Assembly (NCBI RefSeq): GCF_019175365.1 | Contig: NZ_CP059572.1 | Span: forward strand, 8,122,001-8,186,000 | DNA from: Actinomadura graeca | GTDB lineage: Bacteria > Actinomycetota > Actinomycetes > Streptosporangiales > Streptosporangiaceae | Direction: 5' to 3' | Length of the DNA: 64,000 nt | Shown: one piece after another, positions 19,601-26,357 of the stretch | Layout: each line of letters begins with the position of its first letter | How positions within the stretch are numbered: the first letter of the stretch is position 1 | Translations under genes and position numbers: made by a program | The notes under the pieces: generated by a model | What the model was told of the DNA's origin: nothing | Databases searched by the model: none | What the model saw: the letters and a program-made list of their open reading frames with translations, nothing else

Positions 19601-22322
19601 TGTCTGGCGTGAGGACGGGCTGCTGCTGACCCAAGCCGTGAGCACTCTCGCGCCGACCAACAAGCCGCCCTACGGCTGGACCCTGGCCGCCGCGCTCATC
19701 ACGGGCAGCGGGTTGCTCGGCCAGGCGCCCGCCGACGGACAGGACCCTCGCCGCTATCCCGCCGCCACTCTCATCCCCGCGCCGCTGACTGTCGACGGGG
19801 CGGAGAACCCGCGTCCGCTGAACATCGTGGTCAGCCCGTACCTGGGGCTCCAGTGGCGACCGGCTCCGACGGTCCCGGCGGGCGGTCCTTCGCCGCTGCA
19901 ACCGCGGCTGCTGGTGGCCGAGTTGCTCTGCCTCGCACCCGGTACCACCCGGCTGCAGCCCGTCGCGAGCCGCATGTGGAGCGTCCGGCCGGAAACGCCC
20001 GAGCTGGCCGACGAGGACCAGCTGCGTGCCCAGGCCCAGAGCTGGGCCGTCCAGTCCCAGCGCCTCCTGGCGCCGGAGTCGCCGATCGCTGTTCTGCGCT
20101 ACCGGACGATCAGTGACAACACCCGCCCGGACGACGTGGGGGAGGCGGCCCTGACCACGGGCTACGCCTTCGCCCTCGTCCGGGTGACGACCACGTCGCC
20201 ACTGGCGAAGCGGCTGTTCCGCATCCGCCCGGGACTCGCCGGCCTGCGTTACCGCGAGGGCCAGTGCCATGTCGCGGCGATCCCCGCGAGCCCCCGCGAC
20301 TTCGAGCTCGCGCCGCCGCAGACGGCCGGGGTGCAGCCGCTCCACCTCACCCGGCGCCCGGTGCGCGAGGACCTGCCCGCGTGGCCCTGGGGTCTCAGCG
20401 CGCTGCGCGTCAGCGTGCACTACACCAAGGGACAGCGGGGCGTCATCGGCGCCGCCACCCCCGGTGCGGCGGGCCAGACGCTCTGGTGGCAGACCGTCCA
20501 GCGCACGGTGCAGTTCCGCTCGGCCCTGCACACCGGCCGGCCGGCCGGCGGCCTGCCGCGGCGCTTCCGCGCACCGGCCGTCCGCAGCCTGCTCCCCGCA
20601 CCGCCCGACCCGCCACTGCCGGCGCTGACCGGGCCGCTGTTCGATCAGCCCGACCTCCCCAAGCCGGACGGCCGGCAGCCGGGGATCCCGGAGGGCCTGG
20701 CCCTGGAACGCTGGCAGCCGGTCCTGCCCGGCGGGCTGCGCTATCTGGTCAGCGGCGCGCGTCCCGGTGTGTTCGTGACGCTCCGCAACCATGTCCTGCG
20801 CCAGAGCGGCATCACCTTGTCCGGTGAGCACCCACGCCCGCGCGGCCTCGCCATGCTCTCTGGCGGGCTCCCGGTTCAGCACCGGACCCCGCGTCCCGTG
20901 CCACTGCCGGCCAATGTCGACGGCCGGCAGGGAGTCGCGCTGCGCACCTGGGCAAGCCACTTCGACCCCGAGAAGCCGGCATTGGTCACGTCGTCCCCGG
21001 CCGATGAGGCATTCCGCGCCGGTTTCGACGACCCGCCTGAGAATCCGACGTACCGGCCGACCGCCCAGCGCCTCCGGCTCCAGCTCGCCGCAGTCGACCG
21101 CTCCGCACTGGACGTGGGCTGGGACGGAGTCCTGACCTTCGTCTACCGGGTCGACGGCGCCATCCCGCTGGTCGGCGGGCAGAAGCCGGAGACACCGGAG
21201 ACCCGCATCGCCGACTGGGGCCTGGCCCTGGAGCTCGTAGGCGCCGGGCGGGTCACCGCGCTTGAGAACATCACCACCCCGACCCTGGCGCTGACACCGG
21301 CCCTGCGGGCCCAGCTCGCCGCGGTCGGCGTGCCCCTGCCGGGCCCGGAGGTCGACACCGTCGAGACGGCGAAGCTGTCGATCCACCAGTTCGGGCTCCC
21401 CGGCGACGCGAAGACCCGCGCCGACCGGGCCCGCGGGCTGATCGCCGGCATGGCGCCCGGCGCGACGATCCATGCCCGCGTCGGAGCGCGGTTCGCCCCC
21501 CGCGAGCCCGGCGCGGAGCCGTATCACGACGGCTACAGCCATGTGCTGCGTTTCCCGCTCCGTGTGGCCGACCCGAGCGCGCCCTACCTGCCCCTCGTCC
21601 CGCGCTACGTCCATTTCGAAGACCCTGAATACAACCGGCGGCTCGCCTCGCCGTCCGCCCACGCGAGCGTCTCGGTGCAGTTCCCGCAGCAGGCAGCGGG
21701 TGGCACAAGCCCGCAGCGCGTCATCACCCTCTCCGCCGAGCGGCGGGAGTGCAACCCCGGCAGCACGCTGGCCATCCGCTTCGACTGGGACGAAGCACCC
21801 CCGGGCAGCCCGAGGGTCACGCTCACACTCCAGAAGATCGACCTGGATCAGACCCCGCGCGAGCTGACGAACCCGAACGCCGCAGGCGGGCCGCAAACAC
21901 TCGACCCGGGCAAACTGTATGAGCTCTCATTGGCGGCACTCCAGAAGGCGAACGGCCCGTTCACCCCTGGCGAGCGTCTACGGCTCGTCCTGCACGTCGA
22001 CTCGGGCCCGGTGAAGCCGGCGGTGGTGCAGCTCGACATCACCATCGTCGAGGCTCCCGTGATCCCCGCGACCGAGGCCGCGTACGCCCTTCTGCGCAAG
22101 CAGGCGGTCGGCGACCGCACGCACGTCGAGTGCCCGCGCTTCGCCTGGGGCCCGGAAGCGCAGCGTGTCGAGCTGGTCAACCCGGCCGACCTCCGCACAG
22201 AGGTCGTGCGCCGACGCGCGGTGTTCCAGTTCACCGACTCGACCCGCCCCGGCCGATCCGAGGTCTACGCCATCCAGAAGCTCACCCAGACCGGCTCGAC
22301 CCACATTCCCCTGGACGGCTGA
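13677..22322 (+). CDS. Giant protein B (2881 residues) with LamG-like domain, function unknown
   Basis: ATG 13677 sits 7 nt after AGGAG and 55 nt after the stop of giant gene A, so the two are almost surely co-transcribed. The N-terminus (MAKLPELPKLKIAGPFW) has no signal peptide. Residues about 1197-1419 form a concanavalin/LamG-type domain: it opens with LYRFDEGGGAIVHDSSG, contains ISVEAWVKP and RIYINGQLKAEHDV, and ends with HDRALTAEEVAARFGAG. LamG folds usually bind glycans, proteins or membranes. The rest is beta-rich with many Pro/Asp/Trp loops, like a chain of small beta domains; the last third has an immunoglobulin-like look. No enzyme motif is seen. It shares general style with giant A but I found no aligned repeat between them by eye. 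Role unknown; adhesion, scaffold or toxin-like delivery are possibilities only. Confidence 0.85.
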   Translation: MAKLPELPKLKIAGPFWAAEAEVIRLADPATNLAFRTLFADTTPRQAAGEDDVLLPGSLLALVYVTAVTISPTSGGTPQYVWKRSGNKPDGKLSPQAIRAAISAGTASLLLLQAPADGWAKGVAGKLPTFTCLGGEIILDPMTAQASATQKLYTALGIEPAAITQRTGPARLLGALAVHAGGLSAFGQIRLLWDGAPVKAVFQLARVVPDPVPAGTAVRGFRMTIEAERLTEGERAAVIASWRRLNRYLNPNNPLNGLAEPLPMPEWATLELANPLAIPRLFWEIAPWQEQPGTRPIGFAGDEFGVLLSDRRPYDPAAQPDTLARITPASARVAVDGAKLRVELKAGGPPAGSTGVLGYQAARDGTGWSERVTLAATTLAFDPNEAARRLRATLREPEPSWTRAAEGGTRPVTPAVLWGFTPLDDGWAQLPLPNLSEQVYLDAGAAREEPAPPPGNLLLGAVGFGNDDPAGGGRVPGEQPWSLTLAAAQRMTATWVLAPSGQEYRLQSAELALDAPEVALNGLFWLSTEAPTAADALPGLDDWIGGLETLPLHTVTGRELFAPLVRLAFETISFAWRSKPVPSAGLSAWAFQYGVDPALLRALVDAGALPSDTLGAALPLVWRRHPALPMVQALALTQSVSPPNVPIAGRQLVPFELPVTRQDGIDLPAGWRFAAEGAEGWPRYGGALSPAREWLGTDEAKLYDLPLTALSLPGLVLDPRPDGDAPQNDAALGLPLQYRYDLPYTDEVRALAQLPKILKDPRESSPLPDTARPEPPRPLTRADYAGHWRRLAERAGLAAADGVAAFARQDGRTVLRHLASIHAWPVQATLALDGYPGELRLDNAAPAPSAPLALTGEAALLGIDGDFADGAGGLRRLPPDTPADPARYRLTAGSMAARLAGDGGFADQRGLVRGASLPTSNLIRTPLGHPTAGDVQLTTTRVPLALGHGAASWRLWFRDLPAQGATYSKASARSPKAVELDLDANDPEARSSDYEHRTGYEWRLRPLDDDPDAPPPGLDLFGLRFFPLVLDRVVFAGDGVTTVDVIGRLQLPVAGSGDEQAELGNCVRLTFSGGGTALNLSAIGLDGGALEWPLAVSAGEAGDAPRLRVGGIALASGGAGLTAGQVRLSFHLFRVEWTAALPPIGFPGPTTPPFTLSGASSPDPIVPQRVALGLDMTGGEHTLKLTLAVRVGRPPTGLRALYRFDEGGGAIVHDSSGIGEPLHLSAATTQGLSWSPNGLTLTKATLIRSGVPATKLNAAVKASNEISVEAWVKPVTGGLTGGQFTIVTVSSDAGHRNVALQQRKGLLDSSFADLWLRTGVTSDEGAPDLATPAGSLGTSLTHLACTRSADGRTRIYINGQLKAEHDVGGTLAAWDDRFELALGDEITGGRAWLGTYRMLAVHDRALTAEEVAARFGAGPAAVPATTRGEAVAAALTFDLMAKGADRFTLDSASLFGDLALAVELPDGSPAALADDTTLQFGWHGYSAAQPEGVQLLPGMRLADAQTPGLSGRAAPGFATVTFRATARPDDLPKLPLTGAFVEALLIAHWGRSLHDPRPGRSADAAELFGSSAGDLVVGFTSRLQDSDWQEGFLFNGMLTATNLVSWPQQLNHDPVAARITLPAARAAGPPPLTHMRHTIRVLLNQHELPGSVLTGAEGPLLFTFAQGQSWQTLALVEHQLVEVTPASDASGGTLGREARWTAVQEVRLLAPQRAAQFLRAMAALKTTDPVEGVSPLGSVSAGYLGAGLSALLADSGAALDALPRDTLLIEASAHHLIRQTPVAESVATTLQFLPTGSQGALLSSPADYAPSDPADPRWLLLTMPFVGRLQDTARDLAQPAAGQAGPLQIDPLLLIARLRAAAPATALPALALALSGWADSTPLAVTFASLDTVVGRSFARLDPLALEESWFRAQNPPPEPQDALLQSILAALPETPARLSRPVALRRAFDPRRSVYPPQPDSRPALPEPSPYADPVWREDGLLLTQAVSTLAPTNKPPYGWTLAAALITGSGLLGQAPADGQDPRRYPAATLIPAPLTVDGAENPRPLNIVVSPYLGLQWRPAPTVPAGGPSPLQPRLLVAELLCLAPGTTRLQPVASRMWSVRPETPELADEDQLRAQAQSWAVQSQRLLAPESPIAVLRYRTISDNTRPDDVGEAALTTGYAFALVRVTTTSPLAKRLFRIRPGLAGLRYREGQCHVAAIPASPRDFELAPPQTAGVQPLHLTRRPVREDLPAWPWGLSALRVSVHYTKGQRGVIGAATPGAAGQTLWWQTVQRTVQFRSALHTGRPAGGLPRRFRAPAVRSLLPAPPDPPLPALTGPLFDQPDLPKPDGRQPGIPEGLALERWQPVLPGGLRYLVSGARPGVFVTLRNHVLRQSGITLSGEHPRPRGLAMLSGGLPVQHRTPRPVPLPANVDGRQGVALRTWASHFDPEKPALVTSSPADEAFRAGFDDPPENPTYRPTAQRLRLQLAAVDRSALDVGWDGVLTFVYRVDGAIPLVGGQKPETPETRIADWGLALELVGAGRVTALENITTPTLALTPALRAQLAAVGVPLPGPEVDTVETAKLSIHQFGLPGDAKTRADRARGLIAGMAPGATIHARVGARFAPREPGAEPYHDGYSHVLRFPLRVADPSAPYLPLVPRYVHFEDPEYNRRLASPSAHASVSVQFPQQAAGGTSPQRVITLSAERRECNPGSTLAIRFDWDEAPPGSPRVTLTLQKIDLDQTPRELTNPNAAGGPQTLDPGKLYELSLAALQKANGPFTPGERLRLVLHVDSGPVKPAVVQLDITIVEAPVIPATEAAYALLRKQAVGDRTHVECPRFAWGPEAQRVELVNPADLRTEVVRRRAVFQFTDSTRPGRSEVYAIQKLTQTGSTHIPLDG

Positions 22323-22336
22323 CCCGCCGCCTGGAG

Positions 22337-22363
22337 GACCCGGCCGGGTCAGCGGCCCGGCCG
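22337..22363. terminator. Hairpin after giant gene B
   Basis: A perfect 14-bp palindrome (22337-22350) overlaps an 8-bp inverted repeat (CGGCCGGG at 22341-22348, CCCGGCCG at 22356-22363) with a 7-nt loop. It starts 15 nt after the giant-gene stop and lacks a T-tract, as is common for actinobacterial terminators. Confidence 0.5.
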
Positions 22364-22491
22364 CGGTCGCATCCCGCGGGAGCCCGGGGCGCCATTCGTT
22401 GCTCGATGATGCCATATTCTCGAATCTGATGCATACTTGGAGAAGTGTGGCGAGTGACCTCGATATCCATTTCTCCGGCGCTGAGGGTCTG

Positions 22492-22986
22492 ATGACGTTC
22501 ACGACGACGATGGCCGACTCCTCCGTCTTCCGGGCCGTGGCCGGGAGGTTTCCCAGCGGTGTCGCAGTGATCACCGCGATGTCCGGGAGCGGGCCGGTCG
22601 GATTCACTTGTCAGTCGTTCACGTCGCTGTCTTTGGACCCCGTTCTGATCTCGTTCAACGTTGCGCGGCTCTCGGGCACCTGGCCTGTTATCCGGGCCGC
22701 CGGTGCTTTCTGTGTGAACGTGCTGGCCGCGGAGCAGGCGGAGATCGCACGGACCTTCGCCGAGGCGGGTGTCGACCGGTTCGCCGGTGTGGGGTTCACC
22801 TGCGGTCCCGGCAACGGCGCCCCCCGGCTGGCGGGGGCCGCCGCCTGGCTGGACGCCACGGTCGAGGAGGTGTTCGGCGGTGGGGACCACTGGATCGTGG
22901 TCGGCAGGGTGAGCGCCGCCGTGCCGGGTGATGGAGACCGGGCGCTGCTCTTCCACCTCGGCTCCTACAGTTCGACCGCGCAGTGA
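22492..22986 (+). CDS. Flavin reductase, FMN-binding split-barrel (HpaC-like)
   Basis: 164-residue NAD(P)H:flavin oxidoreductase of the small split-barrel family. FPSGVAVITA, GFTCQSFTSLSLDPVLISFNV and the LGSYSS ending are typical. These enzymes supply reduced FMN/FAD to two-component flavin monooxygenases or oxidases. The probable partner is the acyl-CoA-dehydrogenase-like protein at 24523-25653, about 1.5 kb away on the other strand. ATG 22492 is favoured because GAGGG lies about 6 nt upstream; ATG 22429 lacks a ribosome site and ATG 22510 would trim the conserved start. The gene is convergent with the reductase gene at 23018-24034. An AT-richer stretch (about 22390-22450) precedes it and may hold its promoter. 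Confidence 0.85.
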   Translation: MTFTTTMADSSVFRAVAGRFPSGVAVITAMSGSGPVGFTCQSFTSLSLDPVLISFNVARLSGTWPVIRAAGAFCVNVLAAEQAEIARTFAEAGVDRFAGVGFTCGPGNGAPRLAGAAAWLDATVEEVFGGGDHWIVVGRVSAAVPGDGDRALLFHLGSYSSTAQ

Positions 22987-23017
22987 GCCCGGCGCCGCCG
23001 CGGCGGATCCGACGCGC

Positions 23018-24034
23018 TCAGGGGCGCCACGGCCGGGGGATTCGGCGTGCGGTCGACTCGTGCTTCTCCGCCCAGCGGCGAATGGAGCGGAAAATGGTCG
23101 GGACGATCGGCTCCACGCTGTGCGTGACGTCGAAAGGCTCGGTCACCGACAGATATCCCTGATATGCCTGGAAAGCCGTGACGCGCATCAGTTGCACCCG
23201 GTCCAGGTATTCCCGTGCGAAGGGGAGATAGAAGCGGTTCCACTGGTCCATCGTCACGTAGGGAAGCGGCCGGATCTCCGGGATGCCGTTCTCCTCGCGC
23301 CAGCCGTTGATGGCGGCCAGGACCGTGTCGAATGTCTCCACGATCCGCGGGGCGCCGTCGCCGCCGCCGAGGATCGCGAGCCTGACCTCGCCCGGCGGGC
23401 CCTGCCCGGCCAGCGCGCGGACGTGCTCGGCCACATCGTCGGTGCTGACCATGTCGAGGTAGGCGTCCTTCTCCGCGACGAGCGCGGGGACGGCGCCGCT
23501 GCACATGGCGGCGGGCAGCCAGAAGAACCCGCTGTACCGCTCCAGGAAGCCGTCGTCCCGGGCTCCCATCACGATCGGGAAGCGGACGATATCGGCCGAC
23601 GCGCGCTCGCTGGTGATCAGCCGTTCGGCGGCGGCCTTGGACCATTCGTAGGTGTTGCGGTACGCGTCCGCCGAGGTGGGCTCCACGCTGCCGGTCAGCC
23701 CGGTCGCGTAGGACGTCGACAGGTGGACGAAGTGGGTGTCGTCGTCCATCCACTTCAGCAGGGCGCGCAACGGTGCCACGTTCGCCTGTTCCGCCTCTTC
23801 GACCGTGAGGCTCCAGCGTGTGTCGGCGGCGCAGTGGACCACCGCGTCCCAGGGACCGCGGAGTTCCCCGGGGGGCTCCTCGGCGCCGATGCGCCAGGCG
23901 AGCTGGCGCGGGGAGGGGCCGCCCCGGCTGCTGACCCCGTACACGTCGTGACGCGCCGCGGTCAGCCGGCGCACGATGGCGCTGCCGACCGCTCCGGTGG
24001 CGCCCGTGACGAGAATGCGCTGGGAGGAGGTCAC
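23018..24034 (-). CDS. Extended SDR / NAD(P)-dependent reductase-epimerase family protein
   Basis: 338 residues. An N-terminal Rossmann motif (ILVTGATGAVGSAIV) and the SDR catalytic pair Tyr/Lys in NTYEWSKAAAERL place it in the extended short-chain dehydrogenases. The style, with HLSTSYATGL and VRFPIVMGA, is closest to the male-sterility/thioester-reductase-like branch (NAD_binding_4) rather than sugar epimerases. Possible reactions are reduction of an activated acid or a ketone, or epimerisation of a sugar carbon. Start is GTG 24034, which overlaps the stop of the SRPBCC gene by 4 bp (GTGA); this argues for a coupled, joint step. It is the last gene of the long minus-strand operon. Family good, reaction unknown. 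Confidence 0.85.
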   Translation of the reverse strand: MTSSQRILVTGATGAVGSAIVRRLTAARHDVYGVSSRGGPSPRQLAWRIGAEEPPGELRGPWDAVVHCAADTRWSLTVEEAEQANVAPLRALLKWMDDDTHFVHLSTSYATGLTGSVEPTSADAYRNTYEWSKAAAERLITSERASADIVRFPIVMGARDDGFLERYSGFFWLPAAMCSGAVPALVAEKDAYLDMVSTDDVAEHVRALAGQGPPGEVRLAILGGGDGAPRIVETFDTVLAAINGWREENGIPEIRPLPYVTMDQWNRFYLPFAREYLDRVQLMRVTAFQAYQGYLSVTEPFDVTHSVEPIVPTIFRSIRRWAEKHESTARRIPRPWRP

Positions 24035-24474
24035 GAGACGACGAGCCTCCTTTCGATCGCCCGGAGCATCTGCTCGGAGTTCTCCCGCAGTGCCTTGGTG
24101 GCGACGGGGTTGAGCATGTCGGCCAGCAGCGGGATGCCGATCTCGAAGTCCACGGAGAACGTCACCACGGACGCGCCGTCGTCCTGCGGATCGACCCGCC
24201 AGTAGCCGGTGAACTGGTCCAGGTCCCCCGAGACCTGGTCGAACGTCATCGTGCGGGTGGCCTCGTCGAGCTCGTCCACCTCCACCCATTCCAGCACCGA
24301 GCCCTTGAGGAGCACCGCCCACTCGCTCACGCGCTTGCCGTCCTCGGTTTCGCCGCGCACGTCGACCGACTCGACGTTGTCCATGTACGTGGCGTAGTCC
24401 TCCAGCCTGGTGACGGCCCGCCAGGTCTCCTCGACGGGCGACTCGATCCGCAGGCTGACCTCGACATAGGGCAT
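24031..24474 (-). CDS. SRPBCC / polyketide cyclase-like protein
   Basis: 147 residues of the START/Bet v1-like (SRPBCC) fold: VEVSLRIESPVEETWRAVTRLEDYATYM at the N-terminus and a helical C-terminus (NPVATKALRENSEQMLRAIE). Small members of this family act as aromatase/cyclases or as binding proteins for hydrophobic ligands. There is no polyketide synthase in the window, so a classical polyketide cyclase role is unlikely. In this cluster it could shape cyclisation or dehydration of a small intermediate, or bind one. ATG 24474 follows AAGGAGAG on the minus strand. It lies between the flavoprotein gene (48-nt gap) and the SDR gene (4-bp overlap). Confidence 0.8.
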   Translation of the reverse strand: MPYVEVSLRIESPVEETWRAVTRLEDYATYMDNVESVDVRGETEDGKRVSEWAVLLKGSVLEWVEVDELDEATRTMTFDQVSGDLDQFTGYWRVDPQDDGASVVTFSVDFEIGIPLLADMLNPVATKALRENSEQMLRAIERRLVVS

Positions 24475-24522
24475 TTCTGACTCTCCTTTCGGACGGCCGG
24501 GCCTCTCGGGCGGCCATGACCT

Positions 24523-25653
24523 TCACACGGCCGGGTCGAAGGTGATCTCCCGGCCGCAGCAGTGGTCTCCGACCACCTGGTCACAGACCAGCAGGCTCGG
24601 TGGATGGTGGTGGGCGGCCAGCGAGTCGATCAGGAGCCTCGCGGCGGGCTGGTCGCGGGTGTACAGGCGGCCGCCGACGACGGGGGTGACGGCCGCCACG
24701 ACACGGTCCCGCACGTCGCTGAGCGTGGCGCGCAGCGCGACGGCCGCGGCGAGGGCGGCGTCACCGGACACCAGGCCGTCCTCGAAGTCCCGGCCGAGCT
24801 GGCGGCAGGCGCCGCCGAGCGTCAGCAGCTCCCGTGTCGCGCGTCCCAGCAGGGGGACGCGCTGGCCGAAACGGCCGGCGCCGGTCACCTGCCGGTACGC
24901 CGTGTCGAGCAGGGCGCTGAGGACCCCGTGGTAGGTGGCGCTCAGCAGCACCGCGAACCAGACCATCCCGGAGATCACGGTGTCGTCGATGACGTCGGCG
25001 GGGCCGCGGTGGAAGACGAGACGGTCGTCGAGTTCCGCGTCCTTCAGCACCAGCCTGGCCGTGTCCGAGCCCGTCATGCCCAGGGACGGCCAGTCGCCCT
25101 CCACGGTGAGACCCGGCGAGGCCGCGGGGCACAGCGCGAGGATCGTCTCGCCGGTCGCCTCGACGCGGGCGGTCAGGCAGACCAGCGTGGCCGTGGACGC
25201 CAGCGAGCACGGGTACTTGACCCCGGAGACCAGGTAGCCCTTGTCGGTCTGGACCGCCGTCGACCGGCTGCTCATGAAGTTGGGGCTGCCCCCCGGCTCC
25301 GCGAACGCCGACGCGACGAGGGCGTGCGAACCCGCGATGCCTTCAAGGAGCATCCAGCTGGTGTCGCGGTGGCGCCGCCAGTAGTCGGCCATCAGCCCCA
25401 CGGTGAACGAGTGCATGTTCAGGGCGATGGCCGTGGACGGATCGGCGACGCCCAGGGCGCGCTGCGCCGAGGCCATCGCGACCAGATCGGCGCCGCCGCC
25501 GCCGAACTCCTTGGGGATCGGCAGCGCGGCGAAGCCGCTCTCGGCGATCCGCCGGATCCGGTCCGGGCCCGAGGAGCCCTCCGGCACCCGGTGGCGGTGC
25601 CAGCCGGAGCCGAGCAGCGCGGCGTGGGGTGCCTGCTCCATGCCGTCACCCAT
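24523..25653 (-). CDS. Acyl-CoA-dehydrogenase-like flavoprotein
   Basis: 376 residues with the acyl-CoA dehydrogenase fold order: a helical N-domain (GFAALPIPKEFGGGGADLVAM), a central beta domain (ALVASAFAEPGG, DKGYLVSGVKYPCSLA), and a helical C-domain. This family includes true dehydrogenases and the group D flavin monooxygenases and nitrososynthases used on antibiotic sugars, which need an external flavin reductase. The nearby split-barrel flavin reductase makes a two-component oxygenase plausible. I cannot identify a catalytic Glu by eye. Start is ATG 25653 (MGDGMEQAP) after GGGAGC; upstream codons in the same frame are Arg/Pro-rich and not protein-like. The start is 2 nt from the stop of the kinase-like gene, consistent with an operon. 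Confidence 0.8.
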   Translation of the reverse strand: MGDGMEQAPHAALLGSGWHRHRVPEGSSGPDRIRRIAESGFAALPIPKEFGGGGADLVAMASAQRALGVADPSTAIALNMHSFTVGLMADYWRRHRDTSWMLLEGIAGSHALVASAFAEPGGSPNFMSSRSTAVQTDKGYLVSGVKYPCSLASTATLVCLTARVEATGETILALCPAASPGLTVEGDWPSLGMTGSDTARLVLKDAELDDRLVFHRGPADVIDDTVISGMVWFAVLLSATYHGVLSALLDTAYRQVTGAGRFGQRVPLLGRATRELLTLGGACRQLGRDFEDGLVSGDAALAAAVALRATLSDVRDRVVAAVTPVVGGRLYTRDQPAARLLIDSLAAHHHPPSLLVCDQVVGDHCCGREITFDPAV

Positions 25654-25655
25654 TC

Positions 25656-26357
25656 TCAGGTGCTCCCTTCCCGGACCGGACGGACGTGGCGCGGTGGCGG
25701 ACCGGGTGGGCGGGGGAGCGGGCCGCCGCCGGGTCGTTGCCGCTGGGCGCACGTGCACACGGGCACCCCGGCGGGTTCGGCGGGCGTGGGCCGCTCCTGC
25801 GCCGACAGATGCCGCAGCACGCGCGCCGCCTCACGGCGGCTGCGGCAATGCAGGACCGGTGCGGGACCGGCCGCCAGCAGGGGACGCATCAGGCGCAGTT
25901 CCCGGCCGCGGAATCCCACGGCCTTGCGGACGAGGGCGGTGACGCTGCGCACCGGCGGGTCGCCCGCCGTCAGCCCGGCGGGGAGGTACTCGCGGGTGGG
26001 GCGCCCCAGCAAGGCGTTCCCGCGCAGCCGCAGGGAGCGGCGCACCAGGGCACCGGCGCAGAGCCACGGGTGCCGGTCGAACAGGATCACGACGTCCGCC
26101 CGCTCGGCACGCCGGCGCACCGTGTCGGCGAAGTTCCCGTCGATGATCCAGGACGGTTCCGCGGCGAGCCGCTCGACCACCCGTTCCCACTCGTCCTCCG
26201 GGGGCCGCTGCCAGCCCGCGCGCCAGTACACGTCGTCGAGATGGACCAGCGGCAGCCCGGTTCCGGCCGCGAGGGCGTGGCTGAAGGTCGACTTGCCGCT
26301 GCCCGGACTGCCCAGCACCACGATCCTGCGCGCGGACGTGGCAGGCGCCGCGGTCAC
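25656..26357 (-). CDS. Adenylate-kinase-like P-loop NTPase
   Basis: 233 residues. Walker A is IVVLGSPGSGKST, followed by LVHLDDVYWRAGW and a Trp-rich segment typical of the FlaR/adenylate-kinase-like group, with an Arg-rich lid (REYLPAGLT). Such proteins phosphorylate nucleotides or small molecules. A kinase of this class is part of the pseudouridimycin cluster (recalled, not checked), which fits a role in handling nucleoside phosphates here. GTG 26357 overlaps the stop of the aminotransferase by 4 bp. The C-terminal 40 residues are Pro/Arg-rich and probably disordered. Alternative: a phosphotransferase protecting the producer from its nucleoside product. Confidence 0.8.
   Translation of the reverse strand: MTAAPATSARRIVVLGSPGSGKSTFSHALAAGTGLPLVHLDDVYWRAGWQRPPEDEWERVVERLAAEPSWIIDGNFADTVRRRAERADVVILFDRHPWLCAGALVRRSLRLRGNALLGRPTREYLPAGLTAGDPPVRSVTALVRKAVGFRGRELRLMRPLLAAGPAPVLHCRSRREAARVLRHLSAQERPTPAEPAGVPVCTCAQRQRPGGGPLPRPPGPPPRHVRPVREGST

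Noticed and set aside
6641..21896. Very long open frames on the minus strand opposite the giant genes (thousands of codons)
   Set aside because: They are mirror frames produced by third-position GC bias. Their translations are Arg/Gly/Ala/Asp-rich without domains, while the plus-strand frames contain recognisable LamG and beta domains and ribosome sites.
24031..24474. SRPBCC protein as evidence for a type II polyketide pathway
   Set aside because: No ketosynthase, chain-length factor or carrier protein is in the window; the fold is used in many pathways.
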